A stretch of DNA of 64,000 bases. Source: Thermotogota bacterium (GTDB taxonomy: Bacteria > Thermotogota > Thermotogae > Petrotogales > Petrotogaceae). This document shows, one piece after another, positions 18,512 through 27,740 of the stretch. The notes under the pieces were generated by a model. It was not told the origin of the DNA and made no database searches. It was given only the letters and a program-made list of their open reading frames with translations. Positions within the stretch are counted from its first letter, which is position 1, and each line of letters starts with the position of its first letter. The translations under genes were made by a program, and so were the position numbers. The stretch covers positions 46,498 to 110,497 of the forward strand of contig JAKOZG010000002.1 of NCBI GenBank assembly GCA_029780115.1, read 5' to 3'.

Positions 18512-19324
18512 TTATTGTCTGATATCAACAAAGTTTTTTTCTCTACTTTTTATTTTGGTTAAATTAAGTTTACTAAAAAACGGTTTATAACTTACATCAA
18601 ACATAAAAGCTTTTGAAAGTGATTCAAACTTTTCAACATTTCCCGTAATATAATAATTGACTTTAATATCTCCACTATTTTTGCTTAATTGAACTTCTTC
18701 CTCTAAAAAGTTTATTATTCCATCAGCAGGATCTAATATTAAGGAATTTGTATATTTTTTTATTTGTTTTTCTAAGATAGGATAATGGGTACAGCCCAAT
18801 ATAACTTTTTTGTATTTGGATTTGTAATCTCTTAAGTAGAATCTCAATATAGAATCAGCCATTTGACCATACCAATAACCTTCTTCAATTAATGGAACGA
18901 AAAGTGGACAAGCCTTTTCTTCATACTTTGTTACACCTTTTGCTTTTAATAATTCTCTATAGACGCCTAGTTTAACGGTATTTTCAGTGGCTAATAGCAA
19001 AACAGAATCATTTTTATGTACATTTTTTACCACATTTTCTATTAAGCTTACATACTTAAAATTAAAATTATCTAAGTTAAAGTTATTTTTTTTGATTATA
19101 GAATCAGTGGTATTACATGCGGATATTAAAATATCTACATTCAAAGAATCGAAAAAAAGAAATATCTTTTCAACATTACTAAGAAGAAAAGAGATAGGTT
19201 TAGAACCATAAGGAACATTTAAACTATCTCCTAAGTAGTAATATTTGTGATTTCCAAAATTGTTAATCACCTTTTTTAAAACAGTAAGTCCACCAATACC
19301 TGAATCAAAAAAGCCTATCTTCAT
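18512..19324 (-). CDS. murI: Glutamate racemase
   Basis: Interconverts L- and D-glutamate for peptidoglycan. The 270-residue product begins MKIGFFDSGIGGLTVLKKV. It has the paired catalytic cysteines in SACNTTDS (near 70) and LGCTHYPIL (near 182), with the conserved Asp in FDSGIGG. I chose the ATG at 19324, which overlaps the zapA-like stop as ATGA, over a TTG four codons upstream. Position between cell-division-type genes and rapZ-yvcK-whiA groups it with cell-envelope functions. Confidence 0.92.
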   Translation of the reverse strand: MKIGFFDSGIGGLTVLKKVINNFGNHKYYYLGDSLNVPYGSKPISFLLSNVEKIFLFFDSLNVDILISACNTTDSIIKKNNFNLDNFNFKYVSLIENVVKNVHKNDSVLLLATENTVKLGVYRELLKAKGVTKYEEKACPLFVPLIEEGYWYGQMADSILRFYLRDYKSKYKKVILGCTHYPILEKQIKKYTNSLILDPADGIINFLEEEVQLSKNSGDIKVNYYITGNVEKFESLSKAFMFDVSYKPFFSKLNLTKIKSREKNFVDIRQ

Positions 19325-19647
19325 TTTCTTTCCCAACTTACTGGTTTGTCTTCTTCTTTTGTTTCTTGATCTTCTGGAAAATAATTTAAAGTTGTATTCA
19401 ACAACTTACTAAACTTGGCAATTAAATCTTTTATTTCTTGCCTAGTTTTAATCGTGTTTAATTTTTCGTTAAGTAACATAAGCAACAAAATATAATCTAT
19501 CTTTTCTTCGCCAATTTTTTTTGCATAATCTTCAACCTCGGATTTTATTTCGTCTAAAATTTTGTTAATAACTTCTTCAGGTTCATTAACTCTATATCTG
19601 TAGTTTTTACCCAAAATATTAACTTCGACGCTCCTAAAATTTTTCAT
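19321..19647 (-). CDS. ZapA-like cell division protein
   Basis: A 108-residue protein with the ZapA layout. It has a short N-terminal beta region (VEVNILGKNYRYRVNEPEEV), then one long amphipathic helix (about 25-95), and an acidic, low-complexity tail. ZapA cross-links FtsZ filaments at midcell. The ATG at 19647 has AAGGA 9 bp upstream and is preferred over a TTG three codons earlier. It follows a coiled-coil gene and overlaps murI by 4 bp. Sequence similarity is modest, so the name is tentative. Confidence 0.6.
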   Translation of the reverse strand: MKNFRSVEVNILGKNYRYRVNEPEEVINKILDEIKSEVEDYAKKIGEEKIDYILLLMLLNEKLNTIKTRQEIKDLIAKFSKLLNTTLNYFPEDQETKEEDKPVSWERK

Positions 19648-19676
19648 TAGAATCAATCCTTCAAAAATTCTATAAA

Positions 19677-19997
19677 TCAGTACGAAGCATTATAACTTTC
19701 ACCTGAGGAAGAGCTATTTGATTCGTCAGAAATATCATAATTAGGATTTAAAAAATCCTCCCCTACTCGTGAGATTAAAGTTGATTTAAGCTGGTTTAAG
19801 TAATTCTCTACTTCTTCATTTTTTCTTTTTACTTCTTCTAATTGTCTACTTAATTCTTCTTTTTCGTTACTCAGCTTTTCGTACTCGTTAAATAATTCTT
19901 CATATTGTGACTTAAGAGTGTTTCTTTCCTTTTTTAATTCATTGTATCTGTCTGCTAAGGTCTCCAACATATTTTCTAAATCTCTCAAAATTTCCAT
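19677..19997 (-). CDS. Small coiled-coil protein, first gene of the operon
   Basis: A 106-residue protein with a nearly continuous heptad-type coiled coil from residue 3 to about 78, rich in Glu, Lys and Leu. The tail is Ser/Asn-rich and ends GESYNASY. There is no signal peptide or membrane segment. It leads the operon with zapA-like and murI. A role in division-ring assembly, comparable in shape to ZapB, is inferred from context and structure only. GGGGGAAA precedes the ATG. Confidence 0.65.
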   Translation of the reverse strand: MEILRDLENMLETLADRYNELKKERNTLKSQYEELFNEYEKLSNEKEELSRQLEEVKRKNEEVENYLNQLKSTLISRVGEDFLNPNYDISDESNSSSSGESYNASY

Positions 19998-20134
19998 TCT
20001 AATTTCCCCCTTTTTGATTTAAAATCAATAATTTTTTATTAACTCTAAGTTTTTTTATTATAACATAAGTAAATGAAAAAGTATTGAAAAATAGAAAACT
20101 TTTGAAAAACAAAAATTGCTTTAAACTCCATTAC

Positions 20135-20170
20135 ATATTATAACATAATAATATTATTATGTTATAATAT
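20135..20170. repeat. 36-bp perfect palindrome at the hppA promoter
   Basis: Two 18-bp arms (ATATTATAACATAATAAT and its exact complement) meet without a loop, 36 bp upstream of the hppA ATG. The right arm contains TATAAT (20163-20168) on the plus strand. By symmetry the left arm contains TATAAT on the minus strand (20137-20142), pointing to the coiled-coil gene. It could be an operator, a divergent pair of -10 elements, or both. No T run follows, so a terminator is unlikely. Confidence 0.75.
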
Positions 20171-20206
20171 TCAAAATTAAATAATTTACGGTCAGGAGGG
20201 AGATTT

Positions 20207-22189
20207 ATGGGCGAAGTTACAAGATTAGTTGCTGTGATAAGTGGTGGAATAGGTCTTATTTTCACAATCTTTCTAGTTTTTAACGTCTTAGAAAAATCTC
20301 CAGGCGACGAAGAAATGCAAAAACTTTCTAAATCAATTCAAGTCGGTGCAAGATCTTTTATAATAGCAGAATATAGGATACTTTTCATTGTCCTTGCTTT
20401 AGCAGCATGTTTTCTATGGTGGATAAGTTCTTCTTCAATGGCCATTTCATTTTTATTTGGTTCATTATTTTCTGCGTTAGCTGGATATTTTGGTTTAGCT
20501 ATTGCAACAAGGGCAAATTCGAGAACTACTTATGGAGCAACCAAAAGCTTAAAAGATGCCCTGACTATATCTTTTAATGGGGGAGCTGTCATGGGGATGA
20601 CTGTTGTATCATTAGGGTTAATAGGATTAGGAGGTGTATTTTTCTTTTTTGATGGGAATGTTGAAATGATGAGTGGATATGCCATGGGAGCCTCTTTTGC
20701 AGCTTTGTTTGCAAGAGTTGGTGGAGGTATATTTACAAAAGCTGCAGATATTGGAGCGGATTTAGTTGGTAAGTTAGAGGCAAACATTCCAGAAGATGAC
20801 CCTAGAAATCCAGCTGTTATTGCAGATAATGTTGGGGATAATGTCGGTGACGTGGCTGGAATGGGAGCGGATTTATATGAATCATATGTAGGTTCAATAT
20901 TTTCAGCTTCGGTTTTAGGAGGCATTGAATACTCCATTAAGGGAGCAGTTTTCCCTTTTTTTGTAGCTTCATCAGGGTTAATTTTATCAATTTTAGGAAT
21001 AATTTTTGTTAATTTATTTATCAAAAAGTCTAAAGATGTAGAACCACAAAAAGCGTTAGATTTTGGTACCTATATTACATCATTTTTTCAGGCAATTGCT
21101 GTTATTATTATCTCTAAAATCGTTCTTGGTTCTTTTAAACCGGCTTTAATAGCAATTTTAGGTATGATGGCAGGTATCCTGATCGGAGCTGTTACTGAAT
21201 ATTATACATCTAAAAAACCTGTAAATGATCTTGCTAAAAGTGCTCCCTCAGGACCCGCTCCGTTAATTATTAATGGTTTGGCATTGGGGATGGAGTCTAT
21301 TTTCTTCCCAGTCCTTTTTATAGGAATTAGTATTGTCCTATCTTTTAAACTCTATGGATTATTTGGAATTTCAATTGCTGCTCTTGGAATGCTATCTACA
21401 TTAGGAATTACTCTAGCAATTGATGCTTATGGGCCCATTGCGGATAATGCTGGAGGAATAGCTGAAATGGCTAAGTTAGATCCACATGTTAGGGAAATTA
21501 CTGATACACTTGATGCCGTAGGTAACACCACGGCAGCAATAGGTAAAGGTTTTGCAATTGGGTCAGCTGCTTTAACAGCTTTGGCACTTTTTGCTTCTTA
21601 CACTCAAGCAGTTAATATATCTATAGTTGATTTGAATCACGCAAATGTTTTTGTTGCATTGTTAATTGGAGCGATGCTCCCTTTTCTCTTTTCATCTTTG
21701 GTATTAAAAGCGGTCGGCAAGGCTGCAAATTTGATGGTTGAAGAAGTAAGGAGACAATTTCGAGAAATAGTGGGATTAATTGATGGAAAAGCTGAGCCGG
21801 ATTACGGAAAGTGTGTTAAAATTGCTACTAGTGGAGCCTTAAAACATATGGTTTTGCCTTCTCTTATCTCTATAGCGGCTCCGATTCTCACTTATTTATT
21901 TTTGGGAAAAGAAGCGGTTGCAGGAATGTTAGCGGGTGCAACTGTGTGTGGTGTGATGTTAGCCATTTTTATGGCTAATTCTGGAAGTGCTTGGGATAAC
22001 GCAAAAAAACTTATAGAAAGTGGAGAGCTAGGCGGAAAAGGTTCTTTGTCTCATAAAGCTTCAATAGTTGGAGATACAGTTGGAGATCCTTTGAAAGATA
22101 CTGCGGGACCATCGATAAATATATTAATAAAACTTATGTCTATCGTTTCGATTGTAATTATCCCAATTTTTGAAACAATCTTTGGTTAG
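20207..22189 (+). CDS. hppA: Membrane-bound ion-translocating pyrophosphatase (K+-dependent type)
   Basis: Integral membrane enzyme, 660 residues with about 16 hydrophobic helices, that couples pyrophosphate hydrolysis to H+ or Na+ export. The catalytic segments are DIGADLVGKLEANIPEDDPR and DNVGDNVGDVAGMGADLYES, with a C-terminal DTVGDPLKDTAGP. The segment GNTTAAIGKG has Ala where K+-independent enzymes have Lys, so this is the K+-dependent class. Many of those pump Na+, including the Thermotoga enzyme. AGGAGGG lies before the ATG. A phosphofructokinase-like gene follows after 38 bp, linking PPi use and glycolysis. Confidence 0.95.
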   Translation: MGEVTRLVAVISGGIGLIFTIFLVFNVLEKSPGDEEMQKLSKSIQVGARSFIIAEYRILFIVLALAACFLWWISSSSMAISFLFGSLFSALAGYFGLAIATRANSRTTYGATKSLKDALTISFNGGAVMGMTVVSLGLIGLGGVFFFFDGNVEMMSGYAMGASFAALFARVGGGIFTKAADIGADLVGKLEANIPEDDPRNPAVIADNVGDNVGDVAGMGADLYESYVGSIFSASVLGGIEYSIKGAVFPFFVASSGLILSILGIIFVNLFIKKSKDVEPQKALDFGTYITSFFQAIAVIIISKIVLGSFKPALIAILGMMAGILIGAVTEYYTSKKPVNDLAKSAPSGPAPLIINGLALGMESIFFPVLFIGISIVLSFKLYGLFGISIAALGMLSTLGITLAIDAYGPIADNAGGIAEMAKLDPHVREITDTLDAVGNTTAAIGKGFAIGSAALTALALFASYTQAVNISIVDLNHANVFVALLIGAMLPFLFSSLVLKAVGKAANLMVEEVRRQFREIVGLIDGKAEPDYGKCVKIATSGALKHMVLPSLISIAAPILTYLFLGKEAVAGMLAGATVCGVMLAIFMANSGSAWDNAKKLIESGELGGKGSLSHKASIVGDTVGDPLKDTAGPSINILIKLMSIVSIVIIPIFETIFG

Positions 22190-22227
22190 AGCTTTTTTAA
22201 TGATAAAAATCAAAAGAGGTGATAAAA

Positions 22228-23244
22228 ATGAAAAGAATTGGTGTTTTAAATGTAGGTGGGGATTGTCCTGGTCTAAACGCAGTGATAAGGGCATTGATAG
22301 TTAAAGGTGCTCATGAAGATGTAGAAATTGTAGGGATATATGATGGATTCATAGGTTTAGTTGAAGATAAGATGAGTATATTGGCCAAGGAACACGTTTC
22401 TGGCAGATTACCCGAAGGAGGCTTTGTTTTAGGTTCTTCTAAATATGATCCAACTGCTGAACCTGAAGATCTAAAGAAGTTAAAAAATAATTTTTCTAAG
22501 TATCAAATCACATCTTTAATTCTATTAACAGGACATACAGGAACTAACATAGCTTTAAAACTGGCTGAGGAAGGAATTCCATCAATTATTATTCCGGCTA
22601 CGATTGATAACGATTTAAATTGGACAGATTTAAGCATAGGCTATTTAACAGCACTACAAACTGTTAGTGATGCGTTAGACCGACTTCATTCTACAGCTAG
22701 TGCTGGCCATAGAGTTATCGTTGTTGAGGTTGGGGGAGATGAATGTGGTTGGTTGGCCACCATTGGTGGAATGGTGGGAGGGGCAGATTTTATAATAACC
22801 CCAGAAATAGAGTTCGTTCCGAGCAGGTTGATAGAGAATATAAATAGAAGATATAACATAGGCAGAAGGTTTTCATTGGTAGTTGTTGAAGAGAAGGTAA
22901 AATTGCCCGAAGAGATAAAGAATATAGTTAAAGATCCAAAAATCCGAAGTTTTATGAGACCCTCTGAATTAGTTGCTGAGTATATAAAAGAAGAACTTGA
23001 AAATATTGAATGCAGGACTGTAAATCTCGACTATTTACAAAGAGCAGGTACTCCTACATCTTTTGATAGGTTTCTTGCGTTTAAATTTGGATTTAGTGCA
23101 ATTGAGGCCGTTAAAAAAGGGAAAACTAACATCGCTTTGGGTTTAAAAGGTTTTGATGTTATAGAAACTCCGTACAATAAGGAAATGCTGAAAAACAAAC
23201 CAATTGATAAAGAATTATATAAAATGGCTGAATTATTTTTTTAG
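22228..23244 (+). CDS. Divergent phosphofructokinase-family protein
   Basis: A 338-residue member of the PfkA superfamily. The first glycine motif GGDCPGLNAVIRA, the catalytic PATIDND, VVEVGGDECG and LQRAGTPTSFDR align along the whole length with 6-phosphofructokinase. Two donor-site features are altered. The usual GGDGS (Asp103/Gly104 in E. coli) reads TGHTG here, and the MGR motif reads GGD. The donor (ATP or PPi) and activity are therefore uncertain. The ATG at 22228 follows AGAGGTGAT. Position 38 bp behind the pyrophosphatase gene suggests a link to PPi metabolism. Confidence 0.75.
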   Translation: MKRIGVLNVGGDCPGLNAVIRALIVKGAHEDVEIVGIYDGFIGLVEDKMSILAKEHVSGRLPEGGFVLGSSKYDPTAEPEDLKKLKNNFSKYQITSLILLTGHTGTNIALKLAEEGIPSIIIPATIDNDLNWTDLSIGYLTALQTVSDALDRLHSTASAGHRVIVVEVGGDECGWLATIGGMVGGADFIITPEIEFVPSRLIENINRRYNIGRRFSLVVVEEKVKLPEEIKNIVKDPKIRSFMRPSELVAEYIKEELENIECRTVNLDYLQRAGTPTSFDRFLAFKFGFSAIEAVKKGKTNIALGLKGFDVIETPYNKEMLKNKPIDKELYKMAELFF

Positions 23245-23255
23245 TGAACATATAA

Positions 23256-23280
23256 TTAGCGGTGCAACTAGCACCGCTAA
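23256..23280. terminator. Hairpin between convergent genes
   Basis: A 10-bp perfect stem (TTAGCGGTGC / GCACCGCTAA) with loop AACTA lies between the pfk-like stop and the Wzi-like stop codon, which it overlaps. T runs are weak on the plus strand. It probably serves both transcripts. Confidence 0.6.
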
Positions 23281-24395
23281 ATTTCTATCTCAAAGGAGAA
23301 AGAAACAGAAAAAAATGGAGTGGTTTTACCATAGGGACCAGGCCAACTTTCCTTCTCTTTTTTTCGCTCATCTTCATAAGGAGTTTCTAGATCAATTTCT
23401 CCTTTTAAATATCTTTCAATTATGAATTTATACTTAACCCTATCGTTGAAGATATCTAATCCAAAAAGAAAACCTTCCATATCATTTCCATAATCAAAAC
23501 CAATTGGTATCTCCTGAGAATTATATTTAGCGGTGTACCTTAGATAAGGTAACCATTGATTGTACATCCAAGTATATACTTTATAATATTCAAATTTGGG
23601 TGATACGTAGAAATGTTCTTTTTTTCTTACTACGCGTGTACCTAAACCCCAGGCTAACGCAGTAGGTTTGTAATCTTCCGCACCAGACTCAGTTTCTGGA
23701 ACTAAAAAATCGTCTACTGCAAGTTGTCCATATAATTGCCAACCCTTTACAGGTATTAATGAAAAATCTACTCCAAGCATGCTATTTGAGTACCCTTCTC
23801 CCATTGTATTATGGAAAATTCCAAAGGGATTAGCATCAGACAAATCTGGATATTTTCCTCCAATTAACTTTAACTCATTTAAAGATAATCTTAGTCGTTC
23901 AAACAATACCATTTCAACTCTATGAATGAAAAGAGCTTTTGAAGGATCAGCATATCCTTCTGTTGATCTGTATCTATCAGAATTCCTATCAAAAGAAGTG
24001 TCTTTTTGTCTTAAAAGTTCTTCTTCAGTAAGAAAAGGATCAAAAAAATATGCACCTGAAATAACTTTCAGAGTGCTAGCATTATATCCGCCCATAAATC
24101 CTGTTACATAAGGTAAAGAATCAGAAAGGTACAAACCTCTTTCAAGATCCGACCAATTTGTCTTAAATAAACCAGAAATTATCCATAGGAAGTCGTTGGA
24201 AAAGGATATAAAAAAAGGATAGACTTCTAGCCCTTCTGAAAATGCTACAGGATATGGTGTGACATTTGTAAAATCTGTTCCATGAGCTATCGATTGCAAA
24301 AGCATCTTTTCATCTACAGACATTGCAGAAAATATTGTTGAAAATGAAAAAAATACAAAAATAATCGTTAAAATAATCATTTTAAATTTTTTCAT
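23277..24395 (-). CDS. Putative outer-membrane beta-barrel protein, Wzi-like
   Basis: A 372-residue exported protein. A signal peptide (MKKFKMIILTIIFVFFSFST, then IFSA) is followed by alternating hydrophobic strands, with an IHRVEMVLFERLRLSLNEL segment near the middle and QLYGQLAVDDF. The C-terminus FFSVSFSFEIEI is strand-like, as in outer-membrane proteins. The pattern resembles capsule-assembly protein Wzi, but the match is from memory and loose. A role in the sheath-like outer envelope is inferred. I chose the ATG at 24395, preceded by GGTTGTGA, over an upstream TTG. Confidence 0.55.
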   Translation of the reverse strand: MKKFKMIILTIIFVFFSFSTIFSAMSVDEKMLLQSIAHGTDFTNVTPYPVAFSEGLEVYPFFISFSNDFLWIISGLFKTNWSDLERGLYLSDSLPYVTGFMGGYNASTLKVISGAYFFDPFLTEEELLRQKDTSFDRNSDRYRSTEGYADPSKALFIHRVEMVLFERLRLSLNELKLIGGKYPDLSDANPFGIFHNTMGEGYSNSMLGVDFSLIPVKGWQLYGQLAVDDFLVPETESGAEDYKPTALAWGLGTRVVRKKEHFYVSPKFEYYKVYTWMYNQWLPYLRYTAKYNSQEIPIGFDYGNDMEGFLFGLDIFNDRVKYKFIIERYLKGEIDLETPYEDERKKEKESWPGPYGKTTPFFSVSFSFEIEI

Positions 24396-24443
24396 AATAA
24401 TCACAACCAATTCAAAGATAATATTAATAAAACGTTTACAAGA

Positions 24444-25307
24444 TCATTCTAATAATCCACCCACGCCTACTAATCCTTCTCCTAAGTGAACCAAAGCAAC
24501 AGACGAAATTTCACCGGTGAAGATTTTCTTTGGATTGAGATGTTTCAGTTTAGATTTTACATAATTAAAGTAATTTACAGTCTCTTCCTTTTCTCCAGAC
24601 TTTGCGATAGCAAGAAATTCTAATTTTCTTTCTCCAACCCACTGAAGAAAGGAACTTACTAGTTTATCTATAGCTTTGTTCATTCCCCTTGCCCTTCCAA
24701 CTTCATGAAATTCTCCTTCATCGTTAATTGAAATTATAGGTTTGACATTTAATACTTCACCCAATGTTCCTGAAACTTTTCCTATTCTTCCTCCGGCTTT
24801 TAAATATTTCAAGGTTGGTACAACAAAAAAAACTTTTGATTTTCCATTTATCAATATATCTAGTTGTCCCCTTATGTATTCAAAACTTTTTCCTTCTTCT
24901 ATATACTCCGCTACTTTACTAATAATCATAGCAGCTCCAAGAGATCCGCTCTTTGAATCTACAACTTCTATACTTACATCGCTGTACATTTCTTTGATTT
25001 CTTCTGCTATCGCATTAAATAATCCAAAAGTTCCACTTAGTTTTTCTGGTACGGTTATTACAAAGATTTCATTATACCCCTTGTCAATAAGTGTCTTATA
25101 TGCATTAACAATATCTTCATGGCTAGGCAAGGAGGTTTTAGGAACTGTGTATTTCATAGCTTCCAAGACTTCTTGCTGAGTTATGCCGATACCATCTTTA
25201 TATTCTTTACCATTAATTATAACCTTCAAAGGAACCATTTCAACAAAATCCTTTTCAAGTATTTCTTTAGGTGTATCAGTTGCTGAATCACATATTAAAC
25301 CTATCAA
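24444..25307 (-). CDS. DegV family fatty-acid-binding protein
   Basis: DegV/FakB proteins bind a single fatty acid and, with FakA kinase, present it for phosphorylation. The 287-residue product begins IGLICDSATDTPKEILEK and has the family motifs VPLKV, TSLPS, SGTF, VVDSKSGSLGAAM and a C-terminal Gly-rich VALVHLGEGLVGVGG segment. It starts at TTG (25307) with a strong GGAGGAAA upstream. It lies 17 bp after ligA. A FakA partner is not in the window. Confidence 0.9.
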   Translation of the reverse strand: MIGLICDSATDTPKEILEKDFVEMVPLKVIINGKEYKDGIGITQQEVLEAMKYTVPKTSLPSHEDIVNAYKTLIDKGYNEIFVITVPEKLSGTFGLFNAIAEEIKEMYSDVSIEVVDSKSGSLGAAMIISKVAEYIEEGKSFEYIRGQLDILINGKSKVFFVVPTLKYLKAGGRIGKVSGTLGEVLNVKPIISINDEGEFHEVGRARGMNKAIDKLVSSFLQWVGERKLEFLAIAKSGEKEETVNYFNYVKSKLKHLNPKKIFTGEISSVALVHLGEGLVGVGGLLE

Positions 25308-25324
25308 TAGATGTTTCCTCCTTT

Positions 25325-27322
25325 TTAATATTTCTCAAAGAACTCCTCTTCAGTCATGATAGTTATTCCGTACTGTCTAGCTTTCTCCAATTTAGAACCA
25401 GGATTTTCTCCAACAACGAGAATATTTGTCTTTTTAGTTAGATTTTCTGTAAAAGTTCCTCCCTTTGATTCAACATATTCAGCAAATTCTTGCCTTGTCA
25501 TTCTAGATAATACTCCAGTTTGACATATAACTTGCCCACTTAAAGGTCCCCCTTTTTCTTTTTCTTGGTATCCAAAATTAACTCCTGCATCTTTCAATTT
25601 TTGAATTATCTTTTTTACTTCATCTTGAGAGAAAAAGTTTAAAATAGCTTGAGCGGTGTCAACACCGATACCTTCAACTTCTAATAATTCATCAAAAGTT
25701 GCATTCATCAGATTTTCTAAAGTTTTAAAGTGTTTGGCTAAATCTTTAGAAGTTTTAGCCCCAACATTAGGTATTCCAAGTCCATTTATTAGTCTGTCAA
25801 GTTCTCTATTTTTTGACTGTTCAATTTGAGTAAGTAAATTTTTAATTGTTTTATCTCCGATCCCTTTTCCTAAACTTCTCAGTTTTTTCTCATCCAGGTA
25901 GTATATATCAGCAATATCTTTTAACAATCCAGCATCAACCATTCGTTTTAGAAGCTTTTCTCCCAAACCCTGGATGTTCATTGCATCCCTTGAAACAAAA
26001 TTCTCAAGAACTCTAACCAACTTTTCGGGACAGGAAGGATTAAGACATCTTATAGCGACCTCGTCACTCTTAATTTTACCTACTTTTCCACCACATACTG
26101 GACATTTTTCTGGGGTAACAATTTCTTTTTCGCTACCAGTGCGTTTTTCTACTACAGGACCTATCACTTGAGGTATTATTCCGCCTGCTTTTTCTACTAT
26201 GACGTAATCTCCTTCTCTTATATCTCTTTCTTTGATATACTCAAAGTTATGTAGACTTGCTCTTTTAACAGTGGTCCCTTCTAAGTGTACTGGAAGAAAC
26301 TCTGCAACCGGAGTTATAATTCCGGTACTTCCAACTTGAAATCGAACTTTTATCAATTTTGTTTCTTTTTGTTCTGAAGGGAATTTTAAAGCTATGGCCC
26401 ATCGAGGTGATCTCACTGTTTCACCAAGGGTTCTTTGAAGCTCAAATTCATTTACTTTAACTACTATTCCATCAACATCGTATTCTAACTCTCTTCTTCT
26501 TTTGGTCCATTCCTTCCAATATTCTATTACACCTGTTGCATTTTCCTGTTTTTTGCTATGGGGATTGGTTTTAAATCCTAACTCTTTTAGAAAGATTAAT
26601 GCTTCTTCTTGAGTTTTAAGATTATAATTTTCAGGAAATATAACGTAATATATAAAAGAATCCAGTTTTCTTTTCGCAACTTCTCTACTATCAAGAAGTT
26701 TTAAGGTTCCAGCCGTGGCGTTTCTTGGATTTGCAAAAACTTGAAGTCCATTCTTTTCACGCTCTGCATTAATTCTAGCAAACTCTCTAACGGGCATAAA
26801 TACTTCTCCTCGAACTTCTATATCGATTTCTTTTCTTAATCTTAGCGGAATACTAGCTATAGTTTTTATATTTTCAGTAATTTCTTCTCCAGTTATTCCG
26901 TCTCCCCTTGTAATGCCTTGGGTCAATATCCCGTTTGTGTATCTAAGAGCTACGGAAACACCATCTATTTTTAGTTCACACATGTAATCAACTTGAGTGC
27001 TATTTAAATTTCTTAACACCCTCTCGTGAAATCCCAAAAACTCTTCTTCATTATATGTGTTATCAAGAGAAAGCATAGGCACCGAATGTGTTACTTTTCT
27101 AAATTCATCAAGCACAACTCCGCCAATTCGTTGACTAGGAGAATCAGGAGTTTTTAATTCGGGGTACATTCTTTCTAATTCAAGAAGTTCTTTAAAAAGT
27201 TTATCATATTCTTCATCTGAAATTATCGGATTAGCTAATACGTAATAACGAAAATTATGTTCTTCTATCTCCGCTTTGAGTTTTTCATATCTTTCTTTGA
27301 CTTCTAGTGGAACAGGCACCAT
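25325..27322 (-). CDS. ligA: NAD-dependent DNA ligase
   Basis: Seals nicks in duplex DNA using NAD+. The 665-residue product has an Ia domain (about 1-70) and an adenylation domain with catalytic Lys118 in CELKIDGVS. An OB fold follows, then a four-Cys zinc finger (CPVCGGKVG and CLNPSC, about 395-420), helix-hairpin-helix repeats and a C-terminal BRCT domain from about 590. I chose the ATG at 27322, which has GGGAGGCC at ideal spacing, over an upstream start that lacks such a site. degV follows in the same direction. Confidence 0.95.
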   Translation of the reverse strand: MVPVPLEVKERYEKLKAEIEEHNFRYYVLANPIISDEEYDKLFKELLELERMYPELKTPDSPSQRIGGVVLDEFRKVTHSVPMLSLDNTYNEEEFLGFHERVLRNLNSTQVDYMCELKIDGVSVALRYTNGILTQGITRGDGITGEEITENIKTIASIPLRLRKEIDIEVRGEVFMPVREFARINAEREKNGLQVFANPRNATAGTLKLLDSREVAKRKLDSFIYYVIFPENYNLKTQEEALIFLKELGFKTNPHSKKQENATGVIEYWKEWTKRRRELEYDVDGIVVKVNEFELQRTLGETVRSPRWAIALKFPSEQKETKLIKVRFQVGSTGIITPVAEFLPVHLEGTTVKRASLHNFEYIKERDIREGDYVIVEKAGGIIPQVIGPVVEKRTGSEKEIVTPEKCPVCGGKVGKIKSDEVAIRCLNPSCPEKLVRVLENFVSRDAMNIQGLGEKLLKRMVDAGLLKDIADIYYLDEKKLRSLGKGIGDKTIKNLLTQIEQSKNRELDRLINGLGIPNVGAKTSKDLAKHFKTLENLMNATFDELLEVEGIGVDTAQAILNFFSQDEVKKIIQKLKDAGVNFGYQEKEKGGPLSGQVICQTGVLSRMTRQEFAEYVESKGGTFTENLTKKTNILVVGENPGSKLEKARQYGITIMTEEEFFEKY

Positions 27323-27740
27323 AAGGCCTCCCTTTTGACTTTTCATTGTTGTTATAATTTTCATGAATTGGTATAATTAAAAAAAAGTGATACTTTAAAG
27401 TTACAATGAAAAAATATCTTATTAATTATATCACAGTTACTAAAATTTATTTGCAATTTGCGAGGTTAATTTTGTATAATTTAAAAGGTAACTATTTAAA
27501 AATTAATAATATTGTTTATTTTTTGAAAATAATAGCAAATTTATAAAGTGTAAATACTCTAAAAAATAAAGAAAAAAGTGCGTTTTACCCTAAAAAACAT
27601 AAAATAGGTATAAATTACCTAGTTTAAAATTTATTTTTTAAAAATATGTTTGTTAAAAATATAGATTATCTTATGAAGGTTACATCTAATTCTAAGAATA
27701 TTTTAAGTGTTTAATATGCAGTGTAAAAGGAGGAAGAAGT
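27323..27740. other. AT-rich divergent intergenic region with a small inverted repeat
   Basis: About 420 bp between ligA and the divergent TauE gene. I find no gene or RNA. A 6-bp inverted repeat TAGGTA/TACCTA with a 5-nt loop lies at 27605-27621 and could be an operator, but it is short. Promoters must be present for both genes, but none matches the consensus well. Confidence 0.4.

Noticed and set aside
27560..27578. A 19-bp A-rich string also present at 37158-37176
   Set aside because: It is nearly only A with a few T and G, so chance repetition in AT-rich gaps is likely. The flanking sequences do not match.
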